Positions 43,935 through 53,299 of a stretch of 64,000 bases of DNA are shown here, piece by piece. Below the pieces are notes generated by a model. The model made no database searches. It had not been told where the DNA came from and saw only the letters and a program-made list of their open reading frames with translations. A program made the position numbers and the translations under genes. The stretch comes from Prosthecomicrobium pneumaticum (lineage in GTDB: Bacteria; Pseudomonadota; Alphaproteobacteria; Rhizobiales; Kaistiaceae): NCBI RefSeq assembly GCF_014199915.1, contig NZ_JACHOO010000004.1:290024-354023 (forward strand). The letters are read 5' to 3'. Positions within the stretch are counted from its first letter, which is position 1; the number at the start of each line of letters is the position of its first letter.

Positions 43935-44144
43935 ATGACCGTCGGAACAGTCAAGTTTTTCAACACCACCAAGGGTTTCGGTTTCATCCAGCCGGATGAT
44001 GGCGGCTCGGACGTGTTCGTCCATGCGACCGCGCTCGAGCGCGCCGGCATGGGTCCGCTCGTCGAGGGCCAGAAGATCGGCTTCGAGGTCGTGACCGACC
44101 GCCGCTCCGGCAAGAGCGCCGCCGACAACCTGCGCGCCGTCTGA
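43935..44144 (+). CDS. Cold-shock protein (CspA family)
   Basis: 69-residue single-stranded nucleic-acid chaperone. RNP1 is [11 protein letters not shown]2 VFVHATAL; the rest ([27 protein letters not shown]) is typical of alphaproteobacterial Csp proteins. AAAGGAAA precedes the ATG at a good distance. Whether it responds to cold, growth phase or neither is not visible from the protein. Confidence 0.95.
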   Translation: MTVGTVKFFNTTKGFGFIQPDDGGSDVFVHATALERAGMGPLVEGQKIGFEVVTDRRSGKSAADNLRAV

Positions 44145-44152
44145 GGCGCCCC

Positions 44153-44205
44153 GCTCCCGCAAGCGGGAGCCGCGAGACATCGGTCGAGCCCGGTCGCCGG
44201 GCTCG
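44153..44205 (+). terminator. Two hairpins after the cold-shock gene
   Basis: GCTCCCGC/GCGGGAGC (44153-44170) and CGAGCCCGG/CCGGGCTCG (44185-44205) follow the stop by 8 and 40 bp. Neither has a clear T-tract. The rest of the 316-bp gap to the next gene (44206-44460) shows nothing identifiable except a ribosome site at its end. Confidence 0.5.
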
Positions 44206-44460
44206 GCCTTCACGGCCATCGCCGCCCCGGCGGGCCGTTTCCCCGGGCCGTGCGCCCGGTTCCGGCACGCCCGCGAGGGCTTCGCGCCGTGACCAATGCA
44301 TACCGACATCGCGCGTACCGGCACCCGCCGGATTCCGGGCTTCGGCGCGCGCCGGCTCCGCCGAAGGCGACCGGCGCCGCGATCCGGCTCATTGCGCATC
44401 CGTTCGATGGCCGCTGCGCCTCCGGATGAGCCCCTGTCGCAGCGCCGCAAGGAGAAGCCA

Positions 44461-44700
44461 ATGATCAAGATCGAGTTTTCGAGCGGTGATCTCGTCAGCA
44501 TCACCACGCGCTCGATGGGCGACATCGCCATCGGCGACCAGTTCACCGTCGTGCGCAGCTATCCGGTCGAGCACGGCGAGGCGGTCTATCGCGTCCGCAA
44601 TGTGCGCGACCAGCGCGAACGCATGGTGCCCGGCAGTGCGCTGCGCCGCCTCGTGGCGCCGCGCACCGATGCGTTCAGCGCCTTCGGGCACTTCTCGTAA
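44461..44700 (+). CDS. Small conserved-type hypothetical protein
   Basis: 79 residues, not recognised. Beta-rich sequence (IKIEFSSGDLVSITTRSMGDIAIGDQFTVVRSYPV) followed by VYRVRNVRDQRERMVPGSALRRL suggests a small SH3-like barrel. AAGGAG lies seven bases before the ATG, giving good support for translation. It lies between the cold-shock gene and another small basic protein gene on the same strand. Confidence 0.65.
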   Translation: MIKIEFSSGDLVSITTRSMGDIAIGDQFTVVRSYPVEHGEAVYRVRNVRDQRERMVPGSALRRLVAPRTDAFSAFGHFS

Positions 44701-44735
44701 CGCTCTTCCCCTCCACCCCGACGAAGGAGCCGACC

Positions 44736-45017
44736 ATGACCGAGAGATCCGGCAGGCAACCCGCGGCGGTGACGATCGCCCGCAAGGAGCGGGCCGCCCG
44801 CCAGGCCGCCGAAGGCGCGACCAACGCCGCGATCTACAATGCCGAAGTGCGCCGCACCCAGGACCGCATCTCGGCGCTCAGGGCGCTGCGCGTCAGCCAG
44901 GCGGAGGAGGCCTCGGCCGCCGCCCCGCCGGTCGCCAAGCGGGCGAAGGCGAAGAGCCCGGCAAAGGGCGCGAGGCCGGCCAAGGCCGCGGCGGCGAAGA
45001 GCCTCGCGAAGGTCTGA
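44736..45017 (+). CDS. Small basic protein with Lys/Ala-rich tail
   Basis: 93 residues. A helical N-terminal part (VTIARKERAARQAAEGATNAAIYNAEVRRTQDRISALRALR, about 12-53) and a histone-H1-like tail (VAKRAKAKSPAKGARPAKA). AAGGAG is six bases before the ATG. It follows the previous small gene by 35 bp and may be co-transcribed. Nucleic-acid binding is a guess from composition. I do not recognise a family. Confidence 0.6.
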   Translation: MTERSGRQPAAVTIARKERAARQAAEGATNAAIYNAEVRRTQDRISALRALRVSQAEEASAAAPPVAKRAKAKSPAKGARPAKAAAAKSLAKV

Positions 45018-45203
45018 GTCCGGCGGCCGGGCCGAGCGGTCCGGCGCGCCCGCCCATGGCGCCGGACGACGCGGAGCGGCCGCCCGGCCGCGGGGGCGTC
45101 CCGCCGTTCCGCCTTTTCGTCCCGCCACGATCCGGCCGGTGACCTCCGTCGCCGGCCTTTTCGTATGGGGCGAGGGGCGGCACGTGCCGTCCCTCGCCGC
45201 GGA

Positions 45204-45740
45204 TCAGACCGCGGCGCGACGCTCGCGGCGGCGCTCCTGGACCGGCTGATAGGCGATCCGGCTGTGATATTCGCAGTACGGCACGCCGACCTTCGAGCGA
45301 TTGCCGCAGAAGTGGAAATCGTCGCCGCCCGGGTCGCCGATCGGCCATTTGCAGGTCTGCTCGGTGAGCGTCATCAGCGAGGCGCGCAGGCTGATCGGCA
45401 CCACCACCTCGCCATTGCCGCGCGTTTCGCGGCGCGGTTCCGGCACGGCGGCCGGGGCGAGCTTGATCGCCGTATTGCCGGCGATCGCCGGGCGCGGCGG
45501 CGGTGCGGCGGGCGCCGCGGGCCGCGCATTGGTCGCCGGACGGGCCCCGGCGGTCGCCTTGCGCGGCCGGGCCGGCGCGGCCGCGGCCGGCCGGGCGCGG
45601 CCCGACAGCGAAAGCCGATGAACCTTGCCGATCACGGCGTTCCGCGTGATGCCTCCGAGTTCGTTCGCGATCTGACTCGCGCTCAGCCCCTCCCCCCAGA
45701 GGCGCTTGAGCAACTCAACCCTCTCGTCCGTCCAAGTCAT
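45204..45740 (-). CDS. gcrA: GcrA cell-cycle regulator
   Basis: Works with sigma-70 at promoters methylated by CcrM at GANTC and drives S-phase genes in Caulobacter relatives. 178 residues: MTWTDERVELLKRLWGEGLSASQIANELGGITRNAVIGKVHRLSL is the GcrA DNA-binding domain; a proline/alanine-rich linker (about 50-110) follows, then the C-terminal sigma-interaction part with TCKWPIGDPGGDDFHFCGNRSKVGVPYCEYHSRIAY. The start at 45740 (MTWTDERV) is chosen on family grounds with AAGGA nine bases upstream; an ATG 48 bp upstream is possible. It is divergent from argD. Confidence 0.95.
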   Translation of the reverse strand: MTWTDERVELLKRLWGEGLSASQIANELGGITRNAVIGKVHRLSLSGRARPAAAAPARPRKATAGARPATNARPAAPAAPPPRPAIAGNTAIKLAPAAVPEPRRETRGNGEVVVPISLRASLMTLTEQTCKWPIGDPGGDDFHFCGNRSKVGVPYCEYHSRIAYQPVQERRRERRAAV

Positions 45741-45777
45741 GCCGGGGTCCTTGTCGGTCGGAGCAGCGGAAACGCCC

Positions 45778-46000
45778 GAATCCTTCATCGCTCGCTGTGC
45801 CCCGGGAGGAGGGACAGCCAGTACGCCATAACGGATCGGGAGGGGCCGTTGCTCGATATTTCGTATCTTAACGAGCGTTAAGATACTATATGCGTTGACT
45901 CGGTGACAAGAGTCGGAGGAAATCCGATTCGGTTTTCCCCAACTCCCGCGCCCCGTCGGCAGTTCTTGAGTCGCGTCAGAGTCTTAGCCGGCGACGATTC
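45778..46000. promoter_or_regulatory. Cluster of seven GANTC (CcrM) sites between gcrA and argD
   Basis: GANTC occurs at 45778, 45897, 45910, 45926, 45968, 45979 and 45996, six of them within 104 bp. At about 70% GC roughly one site per 360 bp is expected by chance. GcrA recognises such methylated sites, so autocontrol of gcrA or cell-cycle control of the region is plausible. Confidence 0.7.
45863..45886. promoter_or_regulatory. 24-bp inverted repeat upstream of gcrA
   Basis: Arms GTATCTTAACG and CGTTAAGATAC around a 2-bp centre. It contains TTAA-N6-TTAA, one base short of the CtrA consensus TTAA-N7-TTAA. It is 123 bp before the gcrA start. A dimeric regulator site is likely; the regulator is not known. 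Confidence 0.6.
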
Positions 46001-46019
46001 GGCGCCGCCGCCGCCCGCG

Positions 46020-46050
46020 TTGACAGAAAACGCCCCCACCGTGATATAAG
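46020..46050 (+). promoter_or_regulatory. Promoter of argD
   Basis: TTGACA (46020-46025) and TATAAG (46045-46050; or ATATAA one base earlier) with 18-19 bp spacing. The predicted start, near 46057, falls at the foot of the leader hairpin. Confidence 0.7.
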
Positions 46051-46058
46051 GGCAACGC

Positions 46059-46112
46059 AAAGGTGCCTGTTCGAGGGGTCGACCCCGGGCGGCACCTTTT
46101 GATTTTGGTGCC
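46059..46112 (+). promoter_or_regulatory. argD leader with terminator-like hairpin and competing stem
   Basis: AAAGGTGCC (46059-46067) can pair with GGCACCTTTT (46091-46100), around an inner GGGGTCGACCCC stem; TTTTGATTTT follows, a terminator layout. GGCACC can instead pair with a second GGTGCC at 46107-46112. Two exclusive pairings at the very 5' end of the mRNA, 23 bp or more before the argD start, suggest attenuation. I know no named element with this sequence. Confidence 0.6.
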
Positions 46113-46134
46113 ACGAAACAGTCGGGACGTCGTC

Positions 46135-47325
<1,191 letters not shown>

Positions 47326-47332
47326 GGCGATC

Positions 47333-48247
47333 ATGCCGCGGCATTTCCTCGACATCGCCGATCTCGATTCCGCCACGCTGCGGGGGATCGCCGACACCGC
47401 CCGCTCGCTCAAGGCGACCGTCGACGGCGCGCGCGACGGCGTCGGCCCGCTCGCCGGCAAGGTCGTCGCGCTGATCTTCGAACAGCCGTCGACGCGCACG
47501 CGCGTCTCCTTCGACGTCGGCGTGCGCCAGCTCGGCGGCCAGACGCTGATGCTGACCGGCGCCGAGATGCAGCTCGGCCGCGGCGAGACGATCGCCGACA
47601 CGGCGCGGGTGATGTCGCGCTATGTCGATGCGATCATGATCCGCATGCTCGACCACGCCGCGCTCGTCGAGCTCGCCCGGCACGCCACCGTGCCGGTGAT
47701 CAACGGCCTGACGCGGCGCTCGCATCCCTGCCAGATCATGGCGGACATCATGACCTTCGAGGAGCATCGCGGGCCGATCGCCGGCAAGACGGTGGCCTGG
47801 CTCGGCGACGCGAACAATGTGCTCGCCTCGTGGGTCCATGCCGCGGCGCGCTTCGACTTCCGGCTGCGCATCGCCGCGCCGCCCGAACTCGCCCCCTCGC
47901 ACGCGCTGATCGAATGGGCGCGGCGGGAGCATGCCGGGGTGTTCGTCGGGGAGAATGCCGAGGAGGCGGTCGAGGGCGTCGACGCGGTCGTCACCGACAC
48001 CTGGGTGTCGATGGGCGACAGCGAGGCGGAACGCCGCCACAATCTGCTCAAGCCCTATCAGGTGACGGGGCGGATCATGGCGCGGGCCGCGAAGGACGCG
48101 GTCTTCATGCATTGCCTGCCCGCTCATCGCGGCGAGGAGGTCACCGCCGAGGTGATCGACGGGCCGCAATCGGTGGTGTTCGACGAGGCCGAGAACCGGC
48201 TGCACGCGCAGAAGGGCGTGCTCGCCTGGTGCCTGGGGGCGGAATGA
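47333..48247 (+). CDS. argF: Ornithine carbamoyltransferase
   Basis: Forms citrulline from ornithine and carbamoyl phosphate in arginine synthesis. 304 residues of normal length with the carbamoyl-phosphate loop [40 protein letters not shown] and [14 protein letters not shown]. It is in the middle of argD-argF-hslO, and its stop overlaps the hslO start as ATGA. Confidence 0.97.
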   Translation: MPRHFLDIADLDSATLRGIADTARSLKATVDGARDGVGPLAGKVVALIFEQPSTRTRVSFDVGVRQLGGQTLMLTGAEMQLGRGETIADTARVMSRYVDAIMIRMLDHAALVELARHATVPVINGLTRRSHPCQIMADIMTFEEHRGPIAGKTVAWLGDANNVLASWVHAAARFDFRLRIAAPPELAPSHALIEWARREHAGVFVGENAEEAVEGVDAVVTDTWVSMGDSEAERRHNLLKPYQVTGRIMARAAKDAVFMHCLPAHRGEEVTAEVIDGPQSVVFDEAENRLHAQKGVLAWCLGAE

Positions 48248-49242
48248 GCGAACGGCTCGAACCGAGCGAGAGCTATGGCGTGCATCTGGCGGGGGACGAC
48301 GCGGTCGTTCCCTTCCAGGTCGACGCGCTCGACCTGCGCGGCCGCACCGTGCAGATGGGCCCGGCGATCGACGCGATGCTCGCCCGGCACGATTACCCGC
48401 CGGCGGTGTCGAAGCTGCTCGCCGAGGCGATCGTGCTCACGGTGCTGCTCGGCTCCTCGCTGAAATTCGAGGGGCAGTTCCTGCTGCAGACGCAGACCGA
48501 CGGGCCGGTCGACATGCTGGTCGTCGATTTCCGCACGCCGGGCGATCTGCGCGCCTATGCCCGCTTCGACAAGGCGCGCGTCGCCGCGATGGCGGCTGGC
48601 GCCGACCCCTCGGCGCTGCTCGGCACCGGCATCCTCGCCATGACGATCGACCAGGGGCCGCACACCAGCCGCTATCAGGGCATCGTTGCGCTCGAGGGCG
48701 GCACGCTCGAAGACGTCGCGCACGCCTATTTCGCGCAGTCGGAGCAGATCCCGACCCTCGTCCGCCTCGCCGTCGCCGAACTCTACACGCGCGGCGAGAC
48801 GGGCGCGGCGCGGCACGGCTGGCGGGCGGGCGGCCTGCTCGTGCAGTTCCTGCCCGACGCGCCGGAGCGGATCGCGCATCGCGACATTTCCGGCGGCGAC
48901 GCGCCGGAAGGCGTCGAAATGCCCGGGGGCGACGAGGACGACGCCTGGGTCGAGGCGCAGTCGCTGGTCGGCACGATCGAGGACCACGAACTGATCGATC
49001 CGGACGTGCCGGTCGAGCGGCTGCTCTACCGGCTCTTCCACGAGCGCGGCGTGCGCGTCTACGATCCGACCCCGGTGCGCGACCAGTGCTCCTGCTCGCG
49101 CGAGCGGATCGCGGGGGTCCTGCGCAGCTTCACGGCCGAGGAGATCGAGGAGTCGATCGAGGACGGCGCGATCACCGTCACCTGCGAGTTCTGCGGCACG
49201 CGCTACGGCTTCGACCCGGCGGAGTTCCGCGCGGCGGGGTGA
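48244..49242 (+). CDS. hslO: Hsp33 redox-regulated chaperone
   Basis: Holdase that becomes active when four zinc-binding cysteines are oxidised. 332 residues; the N-terminal chaperone domain includes [40 protein letters not shown], and the C-terminus holds CSCSRERI and [10 protein letters not shown] (CxC-N~30-CxxC) for zinc. It overlaps argF by 4 bp, an arrangement seen in many alphaproteobacteria. A repeat region with hairpins follows. Confidence 0.96.
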   Translation: MSERLEPSESYGVHLAGDDAVVPFQVDALDLRGRTVQMGPAIDAMLARHDYPPAVSKLLAEAIVLTVLLGSSLKFEGQFLLQTQTDGPVDMLVVDFRTPGDLRAYARFDKARVAAMAAGADPSALLGTGILAMTIDQGPHTSRYQGIVALEGGTLEDVAHAYFAQSEQIPTLVRLAVAELYTRGETGAARHGWRAGGLLVQFLPDAPERIAHRDISGGDAPEGVEMPGGDEDDAWVEAQSLVGTIEDHELIDPDVPVERLLYRLFHERGVRVYDPTPVRDQCSCSRERIAGVLRSFTAEEIEESIEDGAITVTCEFCGTRYGFDPAEFRAAG

Positions 49243-49297
49243 GCCCGGCGGCGCCGGCTGTGCGGAACGGTGGCCGACGAGAGCAAGGCTCGGGGAC

Positions 49298-49824
49298 CCC
49301 CTCTCCCGCCGGCGAAGGCGGCTGTTGCCGACTTCGTCTTTTCCGCGCTCGGCTCGGCAACTGCCGAGCCGAGTGGGAGAGGGCAGGGTGAGGGCCTTTC
49401 CTTCCTTCGCTGTGCGAGAAGAGCCACCCTCACCCTTCCGGCCTACGCGTCTCGGTCGCTTGCGCTCCCTGCGACGCCAAGGCCGGAAGCCCCCTCCCGC
49501 GAGCGGGAGAGGGGGGGCCGCCATCGCGTGCCCGAAACGGCGGCTCATGCGGGCCGCACCGGCGAACGGAACCGGATGAGCGCGCCGCCGGGGGTTACCC
49601 TCTCCCGCCCCGCGGGAGAGGGCAGGGTGAGGGCTCTTCCTTTGGTTGAAGAAGGAGAGCCACCCTCACCCTTCCGGCCTACGCGTCTCGGTCGCTTTCG
49701 CTCCCTGCGACGCCAAGGCCGGAAGCCCTCTCCCGCCGGCGAAGTCGGCTGTTGCGGACTTCGCCTTTTCCGCGCTCGCTCGGCAATTGCCGAGCCGAGT
49801 GGGGAGAGGGCCGGGGTGAGGGCT
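49298..49824. repeat. Composite palindromic repeats between hslO and apaG
   Basis: Two units of the same family as near 43 kb, with GTCTCGGTCGCTT cores at about 49448 and 49684, CTCTCCCGC palindromes and GGGTGAGGG/CCCTCACCC flanks. It also contains a stem with arms CTCGGCTCGGC and GCCGAGCCGAG (about 49348-49373). It fills the 588 bp between the convergent hslO and apaG genes; no gene seen. Confidence 0.88.
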
Positions 49825-49830
49825 CTTTCC

Positions 49831-50256
49831 TCAGTGCAGGACGCGGGTGGCGTCGGGCATGTCGAGGGAGAAGGCGGGGATCTCGACCGAGAACATCTCG
49901 CCCTTCTCGGTCTGCATCTGATAGGTGCCGACCATGATGCCGGACGGCGTCGAGAGCGGGCAGCCGCTCGTATATTCGAAGCTCTCGCCCGGCTTCAGCA
50001 GCGGCTCCTTGCCGACCACGCCGATGCCGCGGACTTCCTCGACCCGGCCGCGGCCGTCGGTGATCCGCCAGAAGCGGGACCGCAGCTTGACCGCCTCGAG
50101 GCCGAGATTGACGATCTCGACCGTATAGGCCCAGAAATAGCGGCCCTCGCCCGGCGAGGACTCGTCCTCGACGAAGCTCGGCTCGACCGTCACCTGGATC
50201 GACCGGGTGACGGCGCGGTAGACCGACGCTTCGGAGCGTTCCGCTTGCTTGTCCAT
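49831..50256 (-). CDS. apaG: ApaG (Co2+/Mg2+ efflux-associated protein)
   Basis: 141-residue FN3-like beta-sandwich of unsettled biochemical function, linked to cation efflux and diadenosine tetraphosphate in enterobacteria. Motifs: SIQVTVEPSFVEDESSP, YFWAYTVEIVNLG, LRSRFWRITDG, VVGKEPLLKPGESFEYTSGCPLSTPSGIMVGTYQM. It is slightly longer than E. coli ApaG (125). It lies 56 bp after metZ on the same strand. Confidence 0.95.
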   Translation of the reverse strand: MDKQAERSEASVYRAVTRSIQVTVEPSFVEDESSPGEGRYFWAYTVEIVNLGLEAVKLRSRFWRITDGRGRVEEVRGIGVVGKEPLLKPGESFEYTSGCPLSTPSGIMVGTYQMQTEKGEMFSVEIPAFSLDMPDATRVLH

Positions 50257-50312
50257 GGTCGGGACATAAGCCCGATCGCGGCGAGCCGTCAATCGGCAGA
50301 ACCGACGCGACG

Positions 50313-51512
50313 TCACGCCGCATCGAGCGCGGCGGCGATGTCCTCGGCGAGATCCTCCGGATCCTCGAGACCGACCGACAGGCGCAGCATGCCCTGGGTG
50401 ATGCCGAAGCCGAGCCGCACCTCCTCGGTGAGCCGCTGATGGGTCGTCGTGGAGGGATGGGTGACGAGGCTCTTCGCATCGCCGAGATTGTTCGAAATCT
50501 TGACGATCTCGAGCGCGTCGGCGACCCGGTAGGCGGCCTCCTTGCCGCCCTCCACCTCGAAGGCGAGGAGGTTCGAGCCGCCCTGCATCTGGCGCGCGAC
50601 GATATTCGCCTGCGGATGGTCGGCGCGGCCGGGATAGATCAGCCGGGTGACCTTCGGATGGGCGGCGATCTGGTCGGCGAGCCGGGCGGCGGTCTCGGTC
50701 TGGCGGCGGACGCGCACCTCGAGCGTCTCGAGCCCCTTCAGCAGCACCCAGGCGTTGAACGGGCTCATCGACGGCCCGGTCTGGCGCAGGAAATTGTGCA
50801 GATGGTCGTTCACATAGGTCTCGTCGGCGAGGATCACGCCGCCGAGACAGCGGCCCTGCCCGTCGATGTGCTTGGTCGCCGAATAGATCACGACATCGGC
50901 GCCGAGCGCGATCGGCTTCTGCCACAGGGGCGTCGCGAAGACGTTGTCGACGACGAGCCGGGCGCCCGCCTCGTGGGCGATCGTCGCGACGGCCTCGATG
51001 TCGATCACCTCGAGGGTCGGGTTGGTCGGGCTTTCGAGGAAGAAGGCCTTCGTCTCCGGCCGCACCGCATCGCGCCACTGGTCGAGATCGGTGCCGTCGA
51101 CGAGCGTCGAGGCGACGCCGAAGCGCGGCAGCAACTCCTCGACGACATAGCGGCAGGAGGAGAACAGCGCCTTCGCCGCGACGACGTGATCGCCCGCCTT
51201 CAGCATGGCGAGCATCGCCGCGGTGACCGCCGCCATGCCGCTCGCCACCGCGCGGGCCGCGCCGGCGCCCTCGAGCAGGCGCATGCGCTCCTCGAACATC
51301 CACACCGTCGGATTGGAGAAGCGCGAATAGATGAAGCCGGGATCGTCGCCCTTGAAGCGGGCCTCGGCGGCCTCGGCATCGGCATAGGCGAAGCCCTGGG
51401 TCAGGAAGAGCGCCTCCGACATCTCGCCGAACTGCGAGCGGAGCGAGCCGCCATGGACGAGCTCGGTGGCGGGGCGGCGGCGGCGCGGCGCGGCGGTGTC
51501 GGACATCGGCAT
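50313..51512 (-). CDS. metZ: O-succinylhomoserine (or O-acetylhomoserine) sulfhydrylase MetZ
   Basis: PLP enzyme making homocysteine directly from an acyl-homoserine and sulfide. 399 residues of the Cys/Met metabolism family: ELVHGGSLRSQFGEMSEALFLTQGF, YSRFSNPTVWMFEERM, VASGMAAVTAAMLA, the PLP lysine in SATKHIDGQGRCLGG, SPFNAWVLLKGLETL, SLVTHPSTTTHQRL. Start ATG 51512 or 51506. It is controlled by the SAM-II riboswitch immediately upstream. The large upstream in-frame extension is the riboswitch itself and is not coding. Confidence 0.96.
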   Translation of the reverse strand: MPMSDTAAPRRRRPATELVHGGSLRSQFGEMSEALFLTQGFAYADAEAAEARFKGDDPGFIYSRFSNPTVWMFEERMRLLEGAGAARAVASGMAAVTAAMLAMLKAGDHVVAAKALFSSCRYVVEELLPRFGVASTLVDGTDLDQWRDAVRPETKAFFLESPTNPTLEVIDIEAVATIAHEAGARLVVDNVFATPLWQKPIALGADVVIYSATKHIDGQGRCLGGVILADETYVNDHLHNFLRQTGPSMSPFNAWVLLKGLETLEVRVRRQTETAARLADQIAAHPKVTRLIYPGRADHPQANIVARQMQGGSNLLAFEVEGGKEAAYRVADALEIVKISNNLGDAKSLVTHPSTTTHQRLTEEVRLGFGITQGMLRLSVGLEDPEDLAEDIAAALDAA

Positions 51513-51523
51513 GTTCCCGGACG

Positions 51524-51547
51524 AAAAAACCCGGCCAAAAAGCCGGG
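51524..51547 (-). terminator. Intrinsic terminator between the SAM-II aptamer and metZ
   Basis: On the minus strand CCCGGC-TTTTT-GGCCGGG followed by TTTTTT: a 6-7 bp GC stem and a clean U-run 12 bp before the metZ start. It sits 15 bp after the aptamer, suggesting control by premature termination as well as by masking the ribosome site. Confidence 0.8.
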
Positions 51548-51562
51548 CACGGGAAACCGCAT

Positions 51563-51627
51563 CCGACCTTTTAGCAATTTGTTTAACGTGGCTGCAAGCC
51601 GGCCGGCTCAAAGGACCACGAAGTCGG
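51563..51627 (-). promoter_or_regulatory. SAM-II riboswitch before metZ
   Basis: The minus strand reads CCGACTTCGTGG, then TTTGAGCC, GGCTTGCAGCCACG, TTAAACAAATTGCTAAA and GGTCGG at the 3' end. The order of these blocks (pseudoknot with CGTGG/CCACG pairing, conserved GCTTGCAGCCACGTTAAAC and GCTAAA) is that of the SAM-II (metA) aptamer. SAM binding turns off the sulfhydrylase gene. Confidence 0.93.
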
Positions 51628-51630
51628 GAT

Positions 51631-51659
51631 TCCATAGGCTGCTTCCGGCCCGGCGTCAA
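51631..51659 (-). promoter_or_regulatory. Promoter of the metZ transcript
   Basis: Minus strand TTGACG (51659-51654), 17-bp spacer, TATGGA (51636-51631). Transcription would begin near 51625, exactly at the 5' edge of the aptamer. Confidence 0.65.
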
Positions 51660-51746
51660 TCGCGTCGCTCTCTCCGCGTCTCGCTCTCTTGGCGGCGCCC
51701 CCCTCTTCCGCTAAGCGGAGCGGAGCATTCTCGAAAGGACGGCGGC

Positions 51747-52838
51747 ATGGCGGGCGAGACGGGTTTCGGCATTCTCCCCGCGGAGGAGATCGCCGCCGCC
51801 TTCGCCGACGGGGCGATCGCGGCCGGACGGCCGCTCGACGCCGACCAGATCCAGCCGGCGAGCCTCGATCTCCGGCTCGGCGCCTCCGCCTTCCGGGTGC
51901 GGGCGAGCTTCCTGCCCGGGCCGCGGATGAGCGTCGCCGAGCGGCTCGCCGAACTGACGCTGCACGAGATCGACCTTTCCGCCGGTGCCGTGCTCGAGAC
52001 CGGCTGCGTCTATATCGTGCCGCTGCTCGAGAGCCTTGCCCTGCCGGCCTCGCTCGAGGCCTCGGCCAATCCGAAATCCTCGACCGGCCGGCTCGACATC
52101 TTCACCCGGGTGATCACCGACCGGGCGCAATCCTTCGACACGATCCCCGCCGGCTATCGCGGCCCGCTCTATCTCGAAGTGAGCCCGCGCACCTTCCCGA
52201 TCGTCGCCCGCACCGGCTCGCGGCTGTCGCAGATCCGTTTCCGCCGCGGCGAGACGCGGCTCGCCGACGCCGATCTCGCCGCGCTGCACGCGGCCGTCCG
52301 GCTCGTCGACGGCACGCCGCAGATCGCCGGCGGGCTGCTCCTGTCGATCGACCTCGCCGGCGCGGCGGAAGGCGCCGTGATCGGCTATCGCGCCAAGCGG
52401 CACACCGGCGTCGTCGATCTCGACCGGCGGGCGGCCTATGACATGCTCGACTTCTGGGAGCCGATCGCGGCGCGCGGCCGGGCCGAGCTGGTGCTCGATC
52501 CGGACCAGTTCTACATCCTCGTCTCGCGCGAGGCGGTGCACGTGCCGCCGGCGCACGCGGCGGAGATGGTCGCCTTCGACCCGCTGGTCGGCGAGTTCCG
52601 CGTCCATTACGCCGGCTTCTTCGATCCCGGTTTCGGCCATGACGCGGCGGGCGGGGCGGGCAGCCGGGCGGTGCTCGAAGTGCGCAGCCACGAGGTGCCG
52701 TTCATCCTCGAACACGGCCAGATCGTCGGCCGGCTGGTCTATGAGCGGATGGCGGCGGCGCCGGCCGTGCTCTACGGCGCCGGCCTCGGCTCCAACTATC
52801 AGGCGCAGGGGCTGAAGCTCTCGAAGCACTTCCGCTAG
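51747..52838 (+). CDS. dcd: 2'-Deoxycytidine 5'-triphosphate deaminase, double-length form
   Basis: Makes dUTP (or dUMP) from dCTP for thymidylate synthesis. 363 residues, about twice the ordinary Dcd (about 190), with two dUTPase-like halves: QIQPASLDLRLGASAFRVR and the first-half ANPKSSTGRLDIFTRVITD (with an SSxGR nucleotide loop), then YRGPLYLEVSPRTFPIVARTGSRLSQIRF; the second half has GYRAKRHTGVVDLD, YILVSREAVHVPP, EVRSHEVPFILEHGQIVGRLVYERM. AAGGA lies eight bases before the ATG. This long form is typical of alphaproteobacteria. Confidence 0.93.
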   Translation: MAGETGFGILPAEEIAAAFADGAIAAGRPLDADQIQPASLDLRLGASAFRVRASFLPGPRMSVAERLAELTLHEIDLSAGAVLETGCVYIVPLLESLALPASLEASANPKSSTGRLDIFTRVITDRAQSFDTIPAGYRGPLYLEVSPRTFPIVARTGSRLSQIRFRRGETRLADADLAALHAAVRLVDGTPQIAGGLLLSIDLAGAAEGAVIGYRAKRHTGVVDLDRRAAYDMLDFWEPIAARGRAELVLDPDQFYILVSREAVHVPPAHAAEMVAFDPLVGEFRVHYAGFFDPGFGHDAAGGAGSRAVLEVRSHEVPFILEHGQIVGRLVYERMAAAPAVLYGAGLGSNYQAQGLKLSKHFR

Positions 52839-52996
52839 CCGTCCGCAGGCGTCCGTCGACCGGGGGCGCTCCCCGCATTGCCTAAAATTTAACCGTGCCT
52901 GTGGGCGACGCTTCGGAACCGCGTCTTCCGCTTGACATTCTCCGCGGATAGAGCCTGTTGCAGTGCAGCAGGATTTCCGAACGCTGGAGTCTCCCG

Positions 52997-53242
52997 ATGG
53001 TCGATTTTGCCGAGGGCATCGTCGTGCCCGTGCTGATCACCCTCGCGATCCTCGCCGCACTGGTCGCCGGTGTGTGGGCGGTCGTGACGGTCGCCGGAAG
53101 CATTGCGCTTCTGCTCGCCTACATGGCGACCGGTGCCGATCCCCTGTTACGCCTCTATGGCCATGTGCCGGTCGGCGCGATCGTCGTCGCCGCCCTCGTC
53201 GTCGCCGGCGGCCTGATGTCGTTCCGGCGCACCGCCGGCTGA
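52997..53242 (+). CDS. Small hypothetical membrane protein
   Basis: 81 residues with two hydrophobic segments (about 9-45, GIVVPVLITLAILAALVAGVWAVVTVAGSIALLLAYMATG, and about 56-76, VPVGAIVVAALVVAGGLM). Not recognised. GGAG lies nine bases before the ATG. It lies on the same strand as dcd after 158 bp; a TTGACA (52932-52937) in that gap may belong to its promoter, although I see no convincing -10. Confidence 0.6.
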   Translation: MVDFAEGIVVPVLITLAILAALVAGVWAVVTVAGSIALLLAYMATGADPLLRLYGHVPVGAIVVAALVVAGGLMSFRRTAG

Positions 53243-53299
53243 GGAGACGGGAGACCTCGCCTCCGTTCTCCCGCCCCGCGGAAGGGCGCGGCAGGCGCT

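Noticed and set aside
52932-52960. Promoter before the small membrane protein gene at 53 kb
   Set aside because: A perfect TTGACA is present but no acceptable -10 at 16-19 bp; not listed as a feature.
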